In this document: piece by piece, positions 7,869-16,254 of the stretch | Position numbering within the stretch: the first letter of the stretch is position 1 | How the letters are laid out: every line of letters starts with the position of its first letter | Assembly: GCA_013203955.1 (NCBI GenBank) | Contig: JABMOY010000019.1 | Location: forward strand, 1 to 37,303 | Source: Rhodospirillales bacterium | GTDB taxonomy: Bacteria > Pseudomonadota > Alphaproteobacteria > Rhodospirillales > Casp-alpha2 | Length of the DNA: 37,303 bases | Reading direction: 5' to 3' | Made by a program: the position numbers and the translations under genes | The notes under the pieces: generated by a model | What the model was told of the DNA's origin: nothing | Database searches by the model: none | What the model saw: only the letters and a program-made list of their open reading frames with translations

Positions 7869-8342
7869 ATGAAACGCTTCTCGCTCCTTATCGTATTATT
7901 CGCTCTCGTGGCCGGGTTCGGATGGGGCCAATCGGGGCAACCAGCCGAAGCCCAAGAAACGTTCAAAAGGGACCGGCTGGCCATCGTTACCGCCGATGGC
8001 GCCCGCCACCCTTTCCGCATCGAAATGGCGACAACCCCCGACCTTCGCACCCAGGGGCTGCAGGGACGCAAAGGCCTAGCTGCAGACGCCGGTATGTTGT
8101 TCGACTTTGGCCGTCTTCAATTGGTGGCCATGTGGATGAAGAACACTTTTGTGTCATTGGACATGATTTTCATCGCCGGCGACGGCCGGATCGTCAAAAT
8201 AGCCCCCAAAACGACGCCCGAGTCGCTTGCCATTATCGAATCTTCGGGACTGGTAAAAGCCGTTCTGGAAGTCCGGGGCGGCACCTCGGCCAGGTTGGGC
8301 ATTAAGCCCGGTGACCGGATCGATCACGCGATTTTCAGGTAA
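7869..8342 (+). CDS. Exported DUF192 family protein
   Basis: The protein has 157 residues from the ATG at 7869. It begins MKRFSLLIVLFALVAGFGWG, a clear Sec signal peptide with likely cleavage near QPAEAQ. The DUF192 domain follows, with TPDLRTQGLQGRKGLAADAGMLFDF and the family signature MWMKNTFVSLDMIFI, then VLEVRGGTSARLGIKPGDRI at the end. An in-frame TTG at 7833, with AAGAAGGG just upstream, would add 12 residues before the signal peptide, so I prefer 7869. DUF192 proteins are small beta-rich domains of unknown biochemical role and are widespread in alphaproteobacteria. The gene is divergent from the mrp operon and ends 75 bases before tRNA-Pro. Confidence 0.88.
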   Translation: MKRFSLLIVLFALVAGFGWGQSGQPAEAQETFKRDRLAIVTADGARHPFRIEMATTPDLRTQGLQGRKGLAADAGMLFDFGRLQLVAMWMKNTFVSLDMIFIAGDGRIVKIAPKTTPESLAIIESSGLVKAVLEVRGGTSARLGIKPGDRIDHAIFR

Positions 8343-8394
8343 GGCGTAACCTTGAGCCTCTCGGACTTGCGCGAAAACCACGCAGGCCTTACCT
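8337..8394. repeat. 9-bp inverted repeat around the DUF192 stop codon
   Basis: AGGTAAGGC at 8337-8345 is perfectly complementary to GCCTTACCT at 8386-8394, separated by 40 bases. It begins at the last codon of the DUF192 gene and ends about 20 bases before tRNA-Pro. There is no U-tract after the second arm, so it is not a standard intrinsic terminator. It may be an RNA stem that protects the mRNA end, or chance. Confidence 0.3.
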
Positions 8395-8416
8395 TCCGCT
8401 AATCCGAAGATGCTAT

Positions 8417-8493
<77 letters not shown>

Positions 8494-8514
8494 TTTTCGG
8501 CGAAAGGGACCATA

Positions 8515-8811
8515 ATGACCGATGTTCGTATCTACAAACCAACCAAGACCGCCACGCAGTCCGGGCGACGCAATACCCGGGCTTGGGTTCTTGAGTACGA
8601 ACCCGGCGCGCGTAAGGAAACGGACCCGTTGATGGGGTGGGTTGGTTCCGCCGACACCAAAGGCCAGGTCCGACTGAAATTCCAGAGCAAGGAAGAAGCG
8701 GTGGCCTTCGCCCGCAAAAACGGAATAACCTATCATTTGCAGGAACCGAAACCCCGGCGCATAAGACCCAAGAACTACGCCGATAATTTCGGCTTTCACC
8801 GGCCTTTTTAG
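8515..8811 (+). CDS. NDUFS4-like accessory subunit of NADH:ubiquinone oxidoreductase (complex I)
   Basis: This is a 98-residue protein of the ETC complex I subunit conserved-region family, the bacterial homologue of mitochondrial NDUFS4/AQDQ. Visible hallmarks are [21 protein letters not shown] at the start, [20 protein letters not shown] in the middle, [20 protein letters not shown], and the C-terminal [15 protein letters not shown], which matches the mitochondrial ending closely. In alphaproteobacteria and mitochondria it sits on the peripheral arm near the NADH-oxidising module and stabilises it. It is encoded away from the nuo operon, between tRNA-Pro (22 bases upstream) and tRNA-Arg (21 bases downstream), so it may be cotranscribed with tRNAs. 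Confidence 0.94.
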   Translation: MTDVRIYKPTKTATQSGRRNTRAWVLEYEPGARKETDPLMGWVGSADTKGQVRLKFQSKEEAVAFARKNGITYHLQEPKPRRIRPKNYADNFGFHRPF

Positions 8812-8831
8812 GCGGCGTATCTTGCCTTTGA

Positions 8832-8908
8832 GCGCCCGTAGCTCAACCGGATAGAGCGCGGGATTTCTAATCCCGAGGTTGCAGGTTCGAGTCCTGCCGG
8901 GCGCACCA
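8832..8908 (+). tRNA. tRNA-Arg (TCT anticodon)
   Basis: This is a 77-base cloverleaf. The acceptor GCGCCCG/CGGGCGC pairs, followed by discriminator A and an encoded CCA. The anticodon stem CGGGA/TCCCG has loop TTTCTAA with anticodon TCT at 8866-8868, for AGA/AGG codons. The T arm reads GCAGGTTCGAGTCCTGC. Confidence 0.97.
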
Positions 8909-8934
8909 AATTCCACGAAACCGGAAAGCGGATT

Positions 8935-9585
8935 ATGGCTGACCCCCGACCCCCACAAGAAGACGGCATCATCGATTTGTGGCCGACGAAAATCGTCCGC
9001 AGGCGAATTGTCGATTGCGAGTCAGCGAACAAGGATCTGGTAAAACTCGTCCGCGAGTTGGAGCGGGATAACAAAAAACTGACCACCGATTACCTGGCGC
9101 CTGACCTGTTCAACATGGATCATCCGGCAGTCAATTGGCTGAGGGACAGCGTTAACGGGACGGTCATCGAATATCTTCGCCAATTGGGCATCGACTATGC
9201 CGTTAATTGGACCATTACCGGGTGGCCCAACGTCAACCGGTTCGGGGATTACCACGATACTCACAATCACCCTTGGTCGTACCTCAGCGGAACCTATTAC
9301 GTGAAAATGCCGGCCAGCCGCGAAACTTTGCAAAGCCGCAGTGACGTGCGCCCAGGGTGCATCACATTTTATGACCCCCGCCCAGGCGTTAATATGCAGG
9401 CGATAAAGAACGACCCCTATGTCGACCCCGAATATACGGTACTGCCGGAACCCGGCTTGATGTTGTTGTGGCCGGCCTTCGTTAATCATTTCGTCCATCC
9501 GAACCTGAGCAAGGAGACCCGAATCTCCATCAGCTTCAATATCGTTTTGAAATGGTCCGACGAATACCTGCCCGATCAAAGCTAG
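8935..9585 (+). CDS. Putative 2-oxoglutarate/Fe(II) oxygenase (TIGR02466-like)
   Basis: This is a 216-residue protein. The core reads [28 protein letters not shown], with H107, H110 and H112, followed by [11 protein letters not shown]. The distal segment [16 protein letters not shown] has H185 and H188, and R196 lies in TRISISFNI. This arrangement (proximal His cluster, double-stranded beta-helix strands, distal His and a 2OG-binding Arg about 10 residues later) matches the putative 2OG-Fe(II) oxygenase family TIGR02466, common in marine bacteria and cyanophages. Substrates are unknown. It follows tRNA-Arg by 26 bases with its own ATG at 8935. No neighbour suggests a substrate. Confidence 0.82.
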   Translation: MADPRPPQEDGIIDLWPTKIVRRRIVDCESANKDLVKLVRELERDNKKLTTDYLAPDLFNMDHPAVNWLRDSVNGTVIEYLRQLGIDYAVNWTITGWPNVNRFGDYHDTHNHPWSYLSGTYYVKMPASRETLQSRSDVRPGCITFYDPRPGVNMQAIKNDPYVDPEYTVLPEPGLMLLWPAFVNHFVHPNLSKETRISISFNIVLKWSDEYLPDQS

Positions 9586-9674
9586 GCTTAAAAGGGCGGT
9601 TTTCCTTTCTTTTCAAGGATATACTGGCGCACAGGGGCAGGGTTTCCTAAAATACGCCTGCCTTCACAAACAGG

Positions 9675-10040
9675 ATGAAAAAAGTGGCCAAAGTTATCGG
9701 CACCAGCAACGCCTACAACCGCAAGGACAACCGCCTGGAAGAGCCTAAGATTTTCTTTTCCTTCGACGGCGGCATCTACCAAACCATTGATTGGGGTTTT
9801 GGCGGTTTTATGGCCGGCGATTACGAGGGCGAGCTGATGCCCGAACAGGAATTCTTCATCGACGGTATCGGCCCCAGCGCCGATGAAGTCTTCGCTGTCC
9901 GCGTTGACGCCGTGGTCGCCAGAAGACTCGGCAACCAGCTTTGCGTGGGCTTTGTCGAATTAACGTCCGATGCCTATGACATCTTGGAGGCGCTGATGAT
10001 GCGCCGCGCTAAATTGCTTGATAAATTCAGGAACCGCTAG
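9675..10040 (+). CDS. PilZ-domain protein, degenerate c-di-GMP motif
   Basis: This is a 121-residue single-domain protein. It has the RxxxR element (RKDNR, residues 16-20) and, at the second PilZ motif position, IDWGFGGF, where D/NxSxxG is expected. Here the Ser is replaced by Gly. The C-terminal helix EALMMRRAKLLDKF is amphipathic. PilZ proteins with both motifs bind cyclic di-GMP and act on motility, exopolysaccharide or other targets. The Ser to Gly change may weaken binding. It is paralogous in layout to the next gene: same length, same motif spacing, and a shared SADEV/GKVQ-VD region followed by DAYDILEAL versus KAYEILQGI. The gap between them is 18 bases. Confidence 0.72.
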   Translation: MKKVAKVIGTSNAYNRKDNRLEEPKIFFSFDGGIYQTIDWGFGGFMAGDYEGELMPEQEFFIDGIGPSADEVFAVRVDAVVARRLGNQLCVGFVELTSDAYDILEALMMRRAKLLDKFRNR

Positions 10041-10058
10041 AGGATTGGTATTTCAACA

Positions 10059-10430
10059 GTGGCTAAAGCAAAAAATTCACAGAAGGAAATAACGGAACGC
10101 CGCAATGATAAGCGGACCAAATCAACGGACATTGCCATCACCGTCGATGGCAAGGATTATTCGACGCAAAACCTGAGCGTCGGCGGCGCCATGATTAACG
10201 GCTACGTTGGCAACTTATCGGCGGGGGCCTTGTTGGCCGTAACCGGTGTCGGCCCGGCCACCGGCAAAGTTCAGAAGGTCGATATTCAAGCCCGCGTTAA
10301 CCGCGCCATACCCGATGCCAGTCAATTGGTATTAACGTTTCTGGCGGTGGATGAAAAAGCCTATGAAATCCTTCAAGGCATCATGGCCGACAGGATCAGA
10401 ATCCTGGAACTCAATAAGGATCAGCCGTAA
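10059..10430 (+). CDS. PilZ-domain protein, canonical c-di-GMP motifs
   Basis: This is a 123-residue protein with a GTG start at 10059. The basic N-terminus leads into RRNDKR (RxxxR) and TQNLSVGGAMING, a canonical NxSxxG motif, so cyclic di-GMP binding is plausible. The rest is a small beta-barrel followed by an amphipathic helix (EILQGIMADRIRILEL). It probably arose from a tandem duplication with the upstream gene, and the pair is likely one operon. Its 3' end overlaps the convergent hisI by 10 bases. The target of this stand-alone receptor cannot be inferred from the neighbourhood. Confidence 0.78.
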   Translation: MAKAKNSQKEITERRNDKRTKSTDIAITVDGKDYSTQNLSVGGAMINGYVGNLSAGALLAVTGVGPATGKVQKVDIQARVNRAIPDASQLVLTFLAVDEKAYEILQGIMADRIRILELNKDQP

Positions 10431-10843
10431 AGGTCCTTGGGGTCAACCTCGACCTCGGCTAGGGAGACCACCTTGCCATCCCGGACGCCATTGAAAAAGC
10501 AATTCCGCCGACCGGTGTGACAGGCAACGCCTTTCTGATCGACTTGCATCAGGACCGTGTCGGCATCGCAATCCCACCGGAAATCCACCAACTTTTGGGT
10601 TTGGCCCGAAGTTTCGCCCTTGCGCCATAATTTATTGCGTGATCGTGTCCAATAACAAACTTGGCCGGTCTTCAGGGTTTCGCTAACCGCGTCCCTGTTC
10701 ATCCACGCCATCATCAACACTTCGCCGGTGTCGAATTGCTGGGCAATCGCCGCCACCAGACCGTCATCGTTGAAGGCAATGGCGTCGAGGACCTGATCGC
10801 TGGCCGCCGCAATTTCCTCAATTGTTCCCATATCTTTACTCAT
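10421..10843 (-). CDS. hisI: Phosphoribosyl-AMP cyclohydrolase
   Basis: This is a 140-residue cytosolic enzyme. It opens the ring of phosphoribosyl-AMP, the third step of histidine biosynthesis. Visible signatures are GEVLMMAWMNRDAV, CYWTRSRNKLWRKGETSGQ, and the metal-site block WDCDADTVLMQVDQKGVACHTGRRNCFF, with the Asp triad and zinc-binding cysteines. The length is normal for the stand-alone HisI of alphaproteobacteria (no HisE fusion). It is a single gene here, away from other his genes, and convergent with the PilZ pair. ATG at 10843; a later ATG five codons in is also possible. Confidence 0.95.
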   Translation of the reverse strand: MSKDMGTIEEIAAASDQVLDAIAFNDDGLVAAIAQQFDTGEVLMMAWMNRDAVSETLKTGQVCYWTRSRNKLWRKGETSGQTQKLVDFRWDCDADTVLMQVDQKGVACHTGRRNCFFNGVRDGKVVSLAEVEVDPKDLYG

Positions 10844-10970
10844 GGTGTTACCCGGGGAATGTCTCCTATCCTAGCCATAGTATGTTCTACATCGTCTTTT
10901 GCCGGCGTTCTATCAATATTGGGGGTAATGGATTAACTTTGGCCGCACGTTAAAACCGGGACGACCCATA

Positions 10971-11762
10971 ATGAACGACCGATTCACCAACGCCGAAACC
11001 CTGATCGAAGCCAACGGCATCACCGTTACCCGGCGTGGAAAAGAAATCCTTACCGATGCGTCGACCCGCGTCCGGGCCGGAGAAATCGTTACCCTGATCG
11101 GCCCCAACGGCGCCGGCAAGACGACTATTGTGCGGGTCGTTCTCGGCTTGATGAAGGCGGACAGGGGAACGATCCAGCGGCGGTCGGGGTTGGTCATCGG
11201 CTATATGCCGCAAAAGTTACACATTGATCCGACCCTGCCGCTGACAGTCGGGCGTTTTTTAGCCTTAGGCTCACTGCATGATAGAGCTCACGCTAAAGAA
11301 AAGGCGATGGCGGTGCTCGATGAAGTCGGCGCCGGAATGGTCATGACGTCGCCTTTGCAAGCCGTTTCAGGGGGGGAATTTCAGCGGGTCATGCTGGCCC
11401 GGGCGTTGCTCAGGAACCCCGACCTTTTGGTTCTGGATGAGCCGTCCCAAGGCATCGACGTCACCGGGCAGGCCGATCTTTACCGGTTAATCACCAGAAT
11501 CCGCGACAAACGAAACTGCGGCGTCTTGATGGTGTCTCACGATTTACATCTGGTCATGGCAGAAACCGACGAGGTTGTGTGCCTGAACCACCATGTCTGC
11601 TGCGCCGGCCATCCGGAAACCGTCGCCAACGACCCCAGTTATATCCAACTGTTCGGCAAACAGATCGCCAGCACGCTGGCCGTTTATCACCATCATCACG
11701 ACCATACCCACGACGCCGGCGGCCATGTCGTGCCATTAGACGAGCACGCCTCCGATGGATGA
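10971..11762 (+). CDS. znuC: Zinc ABC transporter ATP-binding protein with His-rich tail
   Basis: This is a 263-residue ABC ATPase. Walker A is GPNGAGKTT (residues 44-52), the Q-loop is in GYMPQKL, the signature is VSGGEFQR, Walker B is [10 protein letters not shown], and the switch His is in VSHDLHLV. The sequence between these motifs matches the ZnuC/MntB metal importer class. The C-terminus carries an extra His-rich tail ([14 protein letters not shown], about residues 240-253) that is suited to binding Zn2+. It overlaps znuB by eight bases. The binding protein ZnuA and the regulator Zur, often adjacent and divergent in alphaproteobacteria, are not in this window. I see no convincing Zur operator in 10844-10970. 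Manganese remains an alternative substrate. Confidence 0.9.
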   Translation: MNDRFTNAETLIEANGITVTRRGKEILTDASTRVRAGEIVTLIGPNGAGKTTIVRVVLGLMKADRGTIQRRSGLVIGYMPQKLHIDPTLPLTVGRFLALGSLHDRAHAKEKAMAVLDEVGAGMVMTSPLQAVSGGEFQRVMLARALLRNPDLLVLDEPSQGIDVTGQADLYRLITRIRDKRNCGVLMVSHDLHLVMAETDEVVCLNHHVCCAGHPETVANDPSYIQLFGKQIASTLAVYHHHHDHTHDAGGHVVPLDEHASDG

Positions 11763-12549
11763 TTTTCTGATCCGTGCGCTTATCGGCGGATGCGGCGTTG
11801 CTGCCCTCGGTGGCCCGCTGGGGGCTTTTTTGGTGTGGCGGCGCATGGCCTTTTTCGGCGGCACCTTGTCCCATTCGGCGTTATTGGGGGTGGTGTTGGG
11901 CTTTTTGCTGGGCATCAACCTGACCGTCGGCATTTTCGCCGTTTGCGCCATTGTCGCCTTGGTTCTGGTGATGTTGGAACGGCGGTCGCGTTTGGCCAAC
12001 GATACGCTGCTCGGGATTCTGGCTCACGCGACCCTTGCCATCGGCTTGATCGCGTTGACGTTCATCGAATCTCGAAGGGTCGATTTAATGTCATATTTGT
12101 TCGGCGACGTTCTGGCGACGACGATGGCCGATATCGCGCTGATTTACGGCGGCGGGATAATCGTATTGGGGGCTTTGGCCTATTTTTGGCGGCCGCTTCT
12201 ATCGGCGACGGTGCATGAGGAACTGGCCTTCGTCGAAGGCGTGCCGGTTGCCGCCGTCAACCTGGCTTTCATGCTTTTGCTGGCGGTCGTGGTGGCCCTG
12301 GCCATGAAGGTGGTCGGTATTCTGTTGGTGACGTCGCTGATTATCATTCCGGCCGCCGCCGCCAGGCCCCTATCGAAAACGCCTGAGGCAATGGCGGTGC
12401 TGGCGATGGTTATGGGCTGCGCTTCCGTGGCCGCGGGATTATGGGGGTCTTTCGCCTTCGATACCCCATCGGGACCGTCGATCGTCGTCGCCGCTTTCGC
12501 GTTATTCCTGCTTACGGCGTTGCTGTCGAAATTCAGCCCTGAGCAGTAA
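11755..12549 (+). CDS. znuB: Zinc ABC transporter permease
   Basis: This is a 264-residue inner-membrane protein with about eight hydrophobic segments, of the ABC-3 family. Recognisable are [28 protein letters not shown] near the N-terminus, and [25 protein letters not shown], the cytoplasmic-loop and helix block of ZnuB/MntC permeases. It would form the membrane channel of the ZnuABC importer. ATG at 11755, inside the end of znuC, indicates coupled translation. Its 3' end overlaps the convergent metC gene by 17 bases. Confidence 0.92.
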   Translation: MDDFLIRALIGGCGVAALGGPLGAFLVWRRMAFFGGTLSHSALLGVVLGFLLGINLTVGIFAVCAIVALVLVMLERRSRLANDTLLGILAHATLAIGLIALTFIESRRVDLMSYLFGDVLATTMADIALIYGGGIIVLGALAYFWRPLLSATVHEELAFVEGVPVAAVNLAFMLLLAVVVALAMKVVGILLVTSLIIIPAAAARPLSKTPEAMAVLAMVMGCASVAAGLWGSFAFDTPSGPSIVVAAFALFLLTALLSKFSPEQ

Positions 12550-13699
12550 GGCGCCCGAACCCTTTTTCCAAATCGGCGATCAAATCTTCGGGGTCTTCAA
12601 GCCCGGCGTGAATGCGCAGGCTCGGCCCCGTTGCTTTCCATTCATTGACGGTGCGTATTTTGCCGGGGTCCGTCGGGATCATCAGACTTTCATAGCCGCC
12701 CCAACTGTCGCCCATGGCGAAAAGCTCCATGCCGTCCAACATCGAAGCTATGGAGGCTTTGGAATATTCCTTAAGAACCACCCCGAACAAACCGGATGCA
12801 CCGGAAAAGTCACGCTTCCAAATTTCATGCCCGGGATCGTCTGGCAGGGCGGGGTACAGCACCCGGTCGACTTCGGCGCGGCCTTGCAGCCATTCGGCCA
12901 ACCGGATGGCGTTTTTGAAATGGCGTTCCAGCCGCACGGAAAGTGTGCGCAGCCCCCTCAGCCCTAAATAGCAGTCATCGGGCCCGGGGCAGTTGCCGAG
13001 CGCATTGCCTGTCCATTTAACCACCTGGAACTGTTCGGGCGTCGAAACGGTGACCAGCCCCAACATGACATCGGCGTGGCCACTGATGTATTTCGTGCCG
13101 GCCTCGATAATGATATCGACACCGTGCTCGAACGGTTGGAAGAACAGGGGGCTGGCCCAGGTGTTGTCCATAACCACGGTTGCGCCGGCGGCTTTCGCTT
13201 CGGCGGAAATCTTGCCGGCATCCAGCATTTCGAAAGTCAGCGAGCCCGGCGATTCAAAATAAACGACCTTTGTTTCCGGTTTCACAAGCCCGTCTATGCT
13301 TTGGGCCGGGTCGAAATAGGTCACATTGACCCCGGCGCGCGCCAACAGCCCGTTACAGGTCCTGACCCGGGTCGGGCCGTAAACGTTGTCGGCGACCAAG
13401 GCATGGTCGCCGGATTTCAATAACGCATGCAAGGTCACCGAAATCGCCGCCAGCCCCGACGACAAGGCGACGGTACGGTGGCCGCCGTATAGGGCGGTTA
13501 CGGCGTCTTCCAAGGCAAAGCTCGTCGGCGTGCCGGTGCGTCCGTAATGAACGCCGTCAAAGGGCTTTTTCGATGATTCCTCGTATTCGGCGACGGTCGC
13601 ATGGGTGACCGTCGAGGCGTGATAGACCGGCGGATTGACGATGCCGTGGTTTTCCCGGGGGCTTCGCCCTTTGTGGATAAGTTTGGTTTCTTTTTTCAT
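12533..13699 (-). CDS. metC: Cystathionine beta-lyase
   Basis: This is a 388-residue PLP enzyme of the Cys/Met metabolism family. In the family it cleaves cystathionine to homocysteine, pyruvate and ammonia. The PLP lysine is K203 in EAGTKYISGHADVMLG, the phosphate-binding region is ALSSGLAAISVTL, and VVMDNTWASPLFFQP carries the Asp that contacts the pyridine nitrogen. YGRTGTPTSFALE near residue 52 is the neighbouring-subunit loop. The overall pattern (HKGRSPRENHGIVNPPVYHAST start, GWGGYESL-type end seen as SWGGYESLMIP) fits the alphaproteobacterial MetC class rather than MetB. It is monocistronic by position and convergent with znuB. A related gamma-lyase activity cannot be ruled out from sequence alone. 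Confidence 0.92.
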   Translation of the reverse strand: MKKETKLIHKGRSPRENHGIVNPPVYHASTVTHATVAEYEESSKKPFDGVHYGRTGTPTSFALEDAVTALYGGHRTVALSSGLAAISVTLHALLKSGDHALVADNVYGPTRVRTCNGLLARAGVNVTYFDPAQSIDGLVKPETKVVYFESPGSLTFEMLDAGKISAEAKAAGATVVMDNTWASPLFFQPFEHGVDIIIEAGTKYISGHADVMLGLVTVSTPEQFQVVKWTGNALGNCPGPDDCYLGLRGLRTLSVRLERHFKNAIRLAEWLQGRAEVDRVLYPALPDDPGHEIWKRDFSGASGLFGVVLKEYSKASIASMLDGMELFAMGDSWGGYESLMIPTDPGKIRTVNEWKATGPSLRIHAGLEDPEDLIADLEKGFGRLTAQG

Positions 13700-13907
13700 G
13701 GTATACCACGATACAACGGCTCGGGGTTGATGGCGATAGAGTAGGTTTTATTAACTGATATATTTCTGACGTTAACCTGACGTTCTTTCCCCTTGAGGCC
13801 CCTTCATAAATTCTGTTACGGTCTATCTGTATCGCTTGTCATGAGTGAGGATTCAGACGAGCGTCTCTTCGAATTTATAATAACATCACACCAGGGAGCC
13901 AATTTTG

Positions 13908-14933
13908 ATGAAAAAAACTGCTTTTGCGTTTGCCGCTATCGCGGCGGCGGCGCTTACCTTTGGACCGCAGGGTGCCAAAGCCGGGACGTTGGAAGACGTC
14001 AAGGCCCGCGGCGTCTTGAATTGCATCGTTAATACCGGCCTGCCGGGATTTTCCTACACCGATAAATCCGGACGCTGGAAAGGTTTTGATGCCGACATGT
14101 GTCGTTCGGTCGCGGCCGCGGTTTTGGGCGACGGGGAAAAGGTCAAATTCATTCCCGCCACCGGCAAAACCCGGTTTACGCTCCTGAACTCCAAGGAAGG
14201 CGACGTGATCTTCCGTAACACGACGTGGACCTTCGCCCGCGATGTCGACGTCAAATTGAACTTCATTCACACCACGTATTATGACGGTCAGGGCTTCATC
14301 GTTCGCAAGTCCAAGGGCGTCAAGCACGTTAAGGAACTCGACGGCGCCACGATCTGCATCCAGACCGGCACGTCAACCGAGCTGAATCTGGCCGATTACT
14401 TCCGTGCCAACAAAATCAGCTACAAGCCTGTTCCGATCGAATCCAACGAAGAAGCCCGCAAGAACTATCTGGCTGATCGTTGCGACAGCTACACGACGGA
14501 CAGGTCCGGCCTGGCCGCGACACGCGCGACCTTCGACAAACCGGGCGAACACGTGATCCTGCCGGAAATCGTTTCCAAAGAACCCCTTGGACCCGTCGTT
14601 CGCCACGGTGACGATCAGTGGGCCGACATCGTCCGTTGGAGCGTCTATGCCTTGATCGCCGGTGAAGAGCATGGCGTCACGGCCGGTAACGCCGATAAGA
14701 TGGGGAGCAGCACCAACAACCCGAACGTCAAGCGGCTTCTCGGCACCGAAGGTGACTTGGGCGCCCAACTCGGCCTCGATAAGGAATGGGCCAAACGCGC
14801 CATTAAGGCCCAAGGCAATTATGCCGAAATTTTCGAACGTAACCTCGGCGAGAGCACGAACATCGGGCTGGAACGCGGTCTGAACGCGCACTATACGAAG
14901 GGTGGACTGCAATACTCACCGCCTTTCCGGTAA
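13908..14933 (+). CDS. aapJ: General L-amino acid ABC transporter substrate-binding protein
   Basis: The protein has 341 residues from the ATG at 13908, preceded by AGGGAGCC. A TTG directly upstream is less likely. The Sec signal peptide MKKTAFAFAAIAAAALTF is followed by a likely cleavage after GAKA. The mature protein is a family-3 binding protein: GVLNCIVNTGLPGFSYTDKSGRWKGFDADMC at the start, then NTTWTFARD, TGTSTELNLADY, and YTTDRSGLAA, matching AapJ. It captures a wide range of L-amino acids in the periplasm and delivers them to AapQMP. It is the first gene of an operon and is separated from aapQ by two hairpins, a common arrangement when the binding protein is made in excess. Confidence 0.94.
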   Translation: MKKTAFAFAAIAAAALTFGPQGAKAGTLEDVKARGVLNCIVNTGLPGFSYTDKSGRWKGFDADMCRSVAAAVLGDGEKVKFIPATGKTRFTLLNSKEGDVIFRNTTWTFARDVDVKLNFIHTTYYDGQGFIVRKSKGVKHVKELDGATICIQTGTSTELNLADYFRANKISYKPVPIESNEEARKNYLADRCDSYTTDRSGLAATRATFDKPGEHVILPEIVSKEPLGPVVRHGDDQWADIVRWSVYALIAGEEHGVTAGNADKMGSSTNNPNVKRLLGTEGDLGAQLGLDKEWAKRAIKAQGNYAEIFERNLGESTNIGLERGLNAHYTKGGLQYSPPFR

Positions 14934-14966
14934 ACCGAGACTGTTAAACTTGACGACTTAATGCGT

Positions 14967-14994
14967 GATGCGCCGGGATTTATCCCGGCGCATC
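14967..14994 (+). promoter_or_regulatory. Strong intercistronic stem-loop between aapJ and aapQ
   Basis: GATGCGCCGGGAT at 14967-14979 and ATCCCGGCGCATC at 14982-14994 are perfect reverse complements around TT. This gives an 11-13 bp GC-rich hairpin 33 bases after the aapJ stop. No U-tract follows. Hairpins in this position, as in malE-malF, protect the upstream binding-protein mRNA from 3' decay and cause partial termination. That role is inferred here. Confidence 0.75.
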
Positions 14995-15001
14995 TTCGCA
15001 A

Positions 15002-15017
15002 CCTCTCAAAAGAGAGG
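15002..15017 (+). promoter_or_regulatory. Second small hairpin upstream of aapQ
   Basis: CCTCTC-AAAA-GAGAGG forms a perfect 6-bp stem with a 4-base loop, eight bases beyond the large hairpin and ahead of the AGGGGG ribosome-binding site (15031-15036). It may reinforce mRNA protection or set the spacing to the aapQ start. Confidence 0.5.
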
Positions 15018-15042
15018 AAAAACAGGGGCCAGGGGGCAAGTT

Positions 15043-16245
15043 TTGGAAAGTGCATCAACCACCGCTGTTTCGGCGGACAATCCGGATATTCTTTTGCGGC
15101 TATGGCGCAACAAGGATACGCGCTCAGTCATACTGCAAATTCTGACCATAGCCCTGTTGTTCGCATTCCTGGCTTATATCTTCAACAATGCGGTCCTTAA
15201 TCTGGCCGCCCTCGGCAAGACCTTTAGTTTCGATTTTCTTAGCCAACCCGCCTCCTACGACATCAATCAACGCCTCATTGAATACACCTCCCAAGACACC
15301 CATTTTCGGGCGATGATGGTGGGGCTTTTGAATACGGCAATGGTCGCTTTCTTCGGCGTCATAACGGCGACCATCCTTGGCTTTCTGTTCGGGATTATTA
15401 GGCTTTCCAGTAACTGGGTCGCCAGCCGTCTCGTTTACGGCCTTATAGAAATGATCCGCAACGTGCCGGTCCTGCTGCACATTCTGCTGATCCACGGCAT
15501 CATCGTTCATGTCTTGCCGGGCGCGAGAAACGCACTCGACATCGGCGACAGTGTTTTCCTGTCCAACCGGGGGCTGACTATTCCGGACCCTATAGCCGGA
15601 GATGGCTTTTCCTATACTGTTATCGCCTTTTTTGTCGCCATTGGCGCCATTATCTACTTCAAAAGGTGGGCCAAGAAGGTCCGTGAAGCGACGGGTAAAA
15701 TTTATCCCGTTTTCATGATTTCCCTCGGCATCCTGATCGGCCTGCCGTTGTTTGTGTTTCTTGTCACCGGCGCCCCGCTGAGTTGGGAAATGCCGAAACT
15801 GGGTCGTTTCAACCTCAAGGGCGGTTTGACGATGATCCCCGAATTCTTGGCGTTGTGGCTGGCCCTGTCAATCTACACATCGGCCTTTATCGCCGAAATC
15901 GTCCGCGCCGGCATCCTCGCCGTCAGCAAGGGCCAGTGGGAGGCATCGCAAGCCGTCGGGATCAGACGCAACCGTATCCTGCAACTGGTCGTCATCCCGC
16001 AGGCGATGCGGGTTATCATTCCGCCGCTGACCAGCCAGTACCTGAACCTGACCAAAAACTCGTCTCTGGCCATCGCCATTGGCTACATGGATGTCGTCGC
16101 CACCATCGGCGGCATTTCGATGATGCAGACGGGCAAGGAAATGGAATCGATGATCCTGGTGATGGGCATTTACTTAAGCATCTCGTTATCCATTTCGTCG
16201 GTCATGAACTGGTACAATAAACGAATTAAGCTGGTGGAAAGATAG
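15043..16245 (+). CDS. aapQ: General L-amino acid ABC transporter permease AapQ
   Basis: The protein has 400 residues from TTG at 15043, which has AGGGGG six bases upstream. The longer frame opens at GTG 14965 inside the hairpin and codes for an unlikely basic leader, so I reject that start. Several hydrophobic segments follow; the HisM/GlnP-type permease core spans MMVGLLNTAMVAFFGVITATILGFLFGIIRLSSNW and the C-terminal half. The EAA loop is GQWEASQAVGIRRNRILQLVVIPQAM. A large insertion in the middle (about residues 165-265), with extra helices, is characteristic of AapQ/BztB relative to short permeases. It pairs with AapM to form the channel. The aapM start lies nine bases after the stop. 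Confidence 0.93.
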   Translation: MESASTTAVSADNPDILLRLWRNKDTRSVILQILTIALLFAFLAYIFNNAVLNLAALGKTFSFDFLSQPASYDINQRLIEYTSQDTHFRAMMVGLLNTAMVAFFGVITATILGFLFGIIRLSSNWVASRLVYGLIEMIRNVPVLLHILLIHGIIVHVLPGARNALDIGDSVFLSNRGLTIPDPIAGDGFSYTVIAFFVAIGAIIYFKRWAKKVREATGKIYPVFMISLGILIGLPLFVFLVTGAPLSWEMPKLGRFNLKGGLTMIPEFLALWLALSIYTSAFIAEIVRAGILAVSKGQWEASQAVGIRRNRILQLVVIPQAMRVIIPPLTSQYLNLTKNSSLAIAIGYMDVVATIGGISMMQTGKEMESMILVMGIYLSISLSISSVMNWYNKRIKLVER

Positions 16246-16254
16246 GGGGGAATC

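Noticed and set aside
14965-15042. Longer N-terminus for aapQ starting in the hairpin
   Set aside because: The GTG/ATG lie inside a perfect inverted repeat and give a basic non-homologous leader; the TTG at 15043 has an ideal ribosome-binding site.
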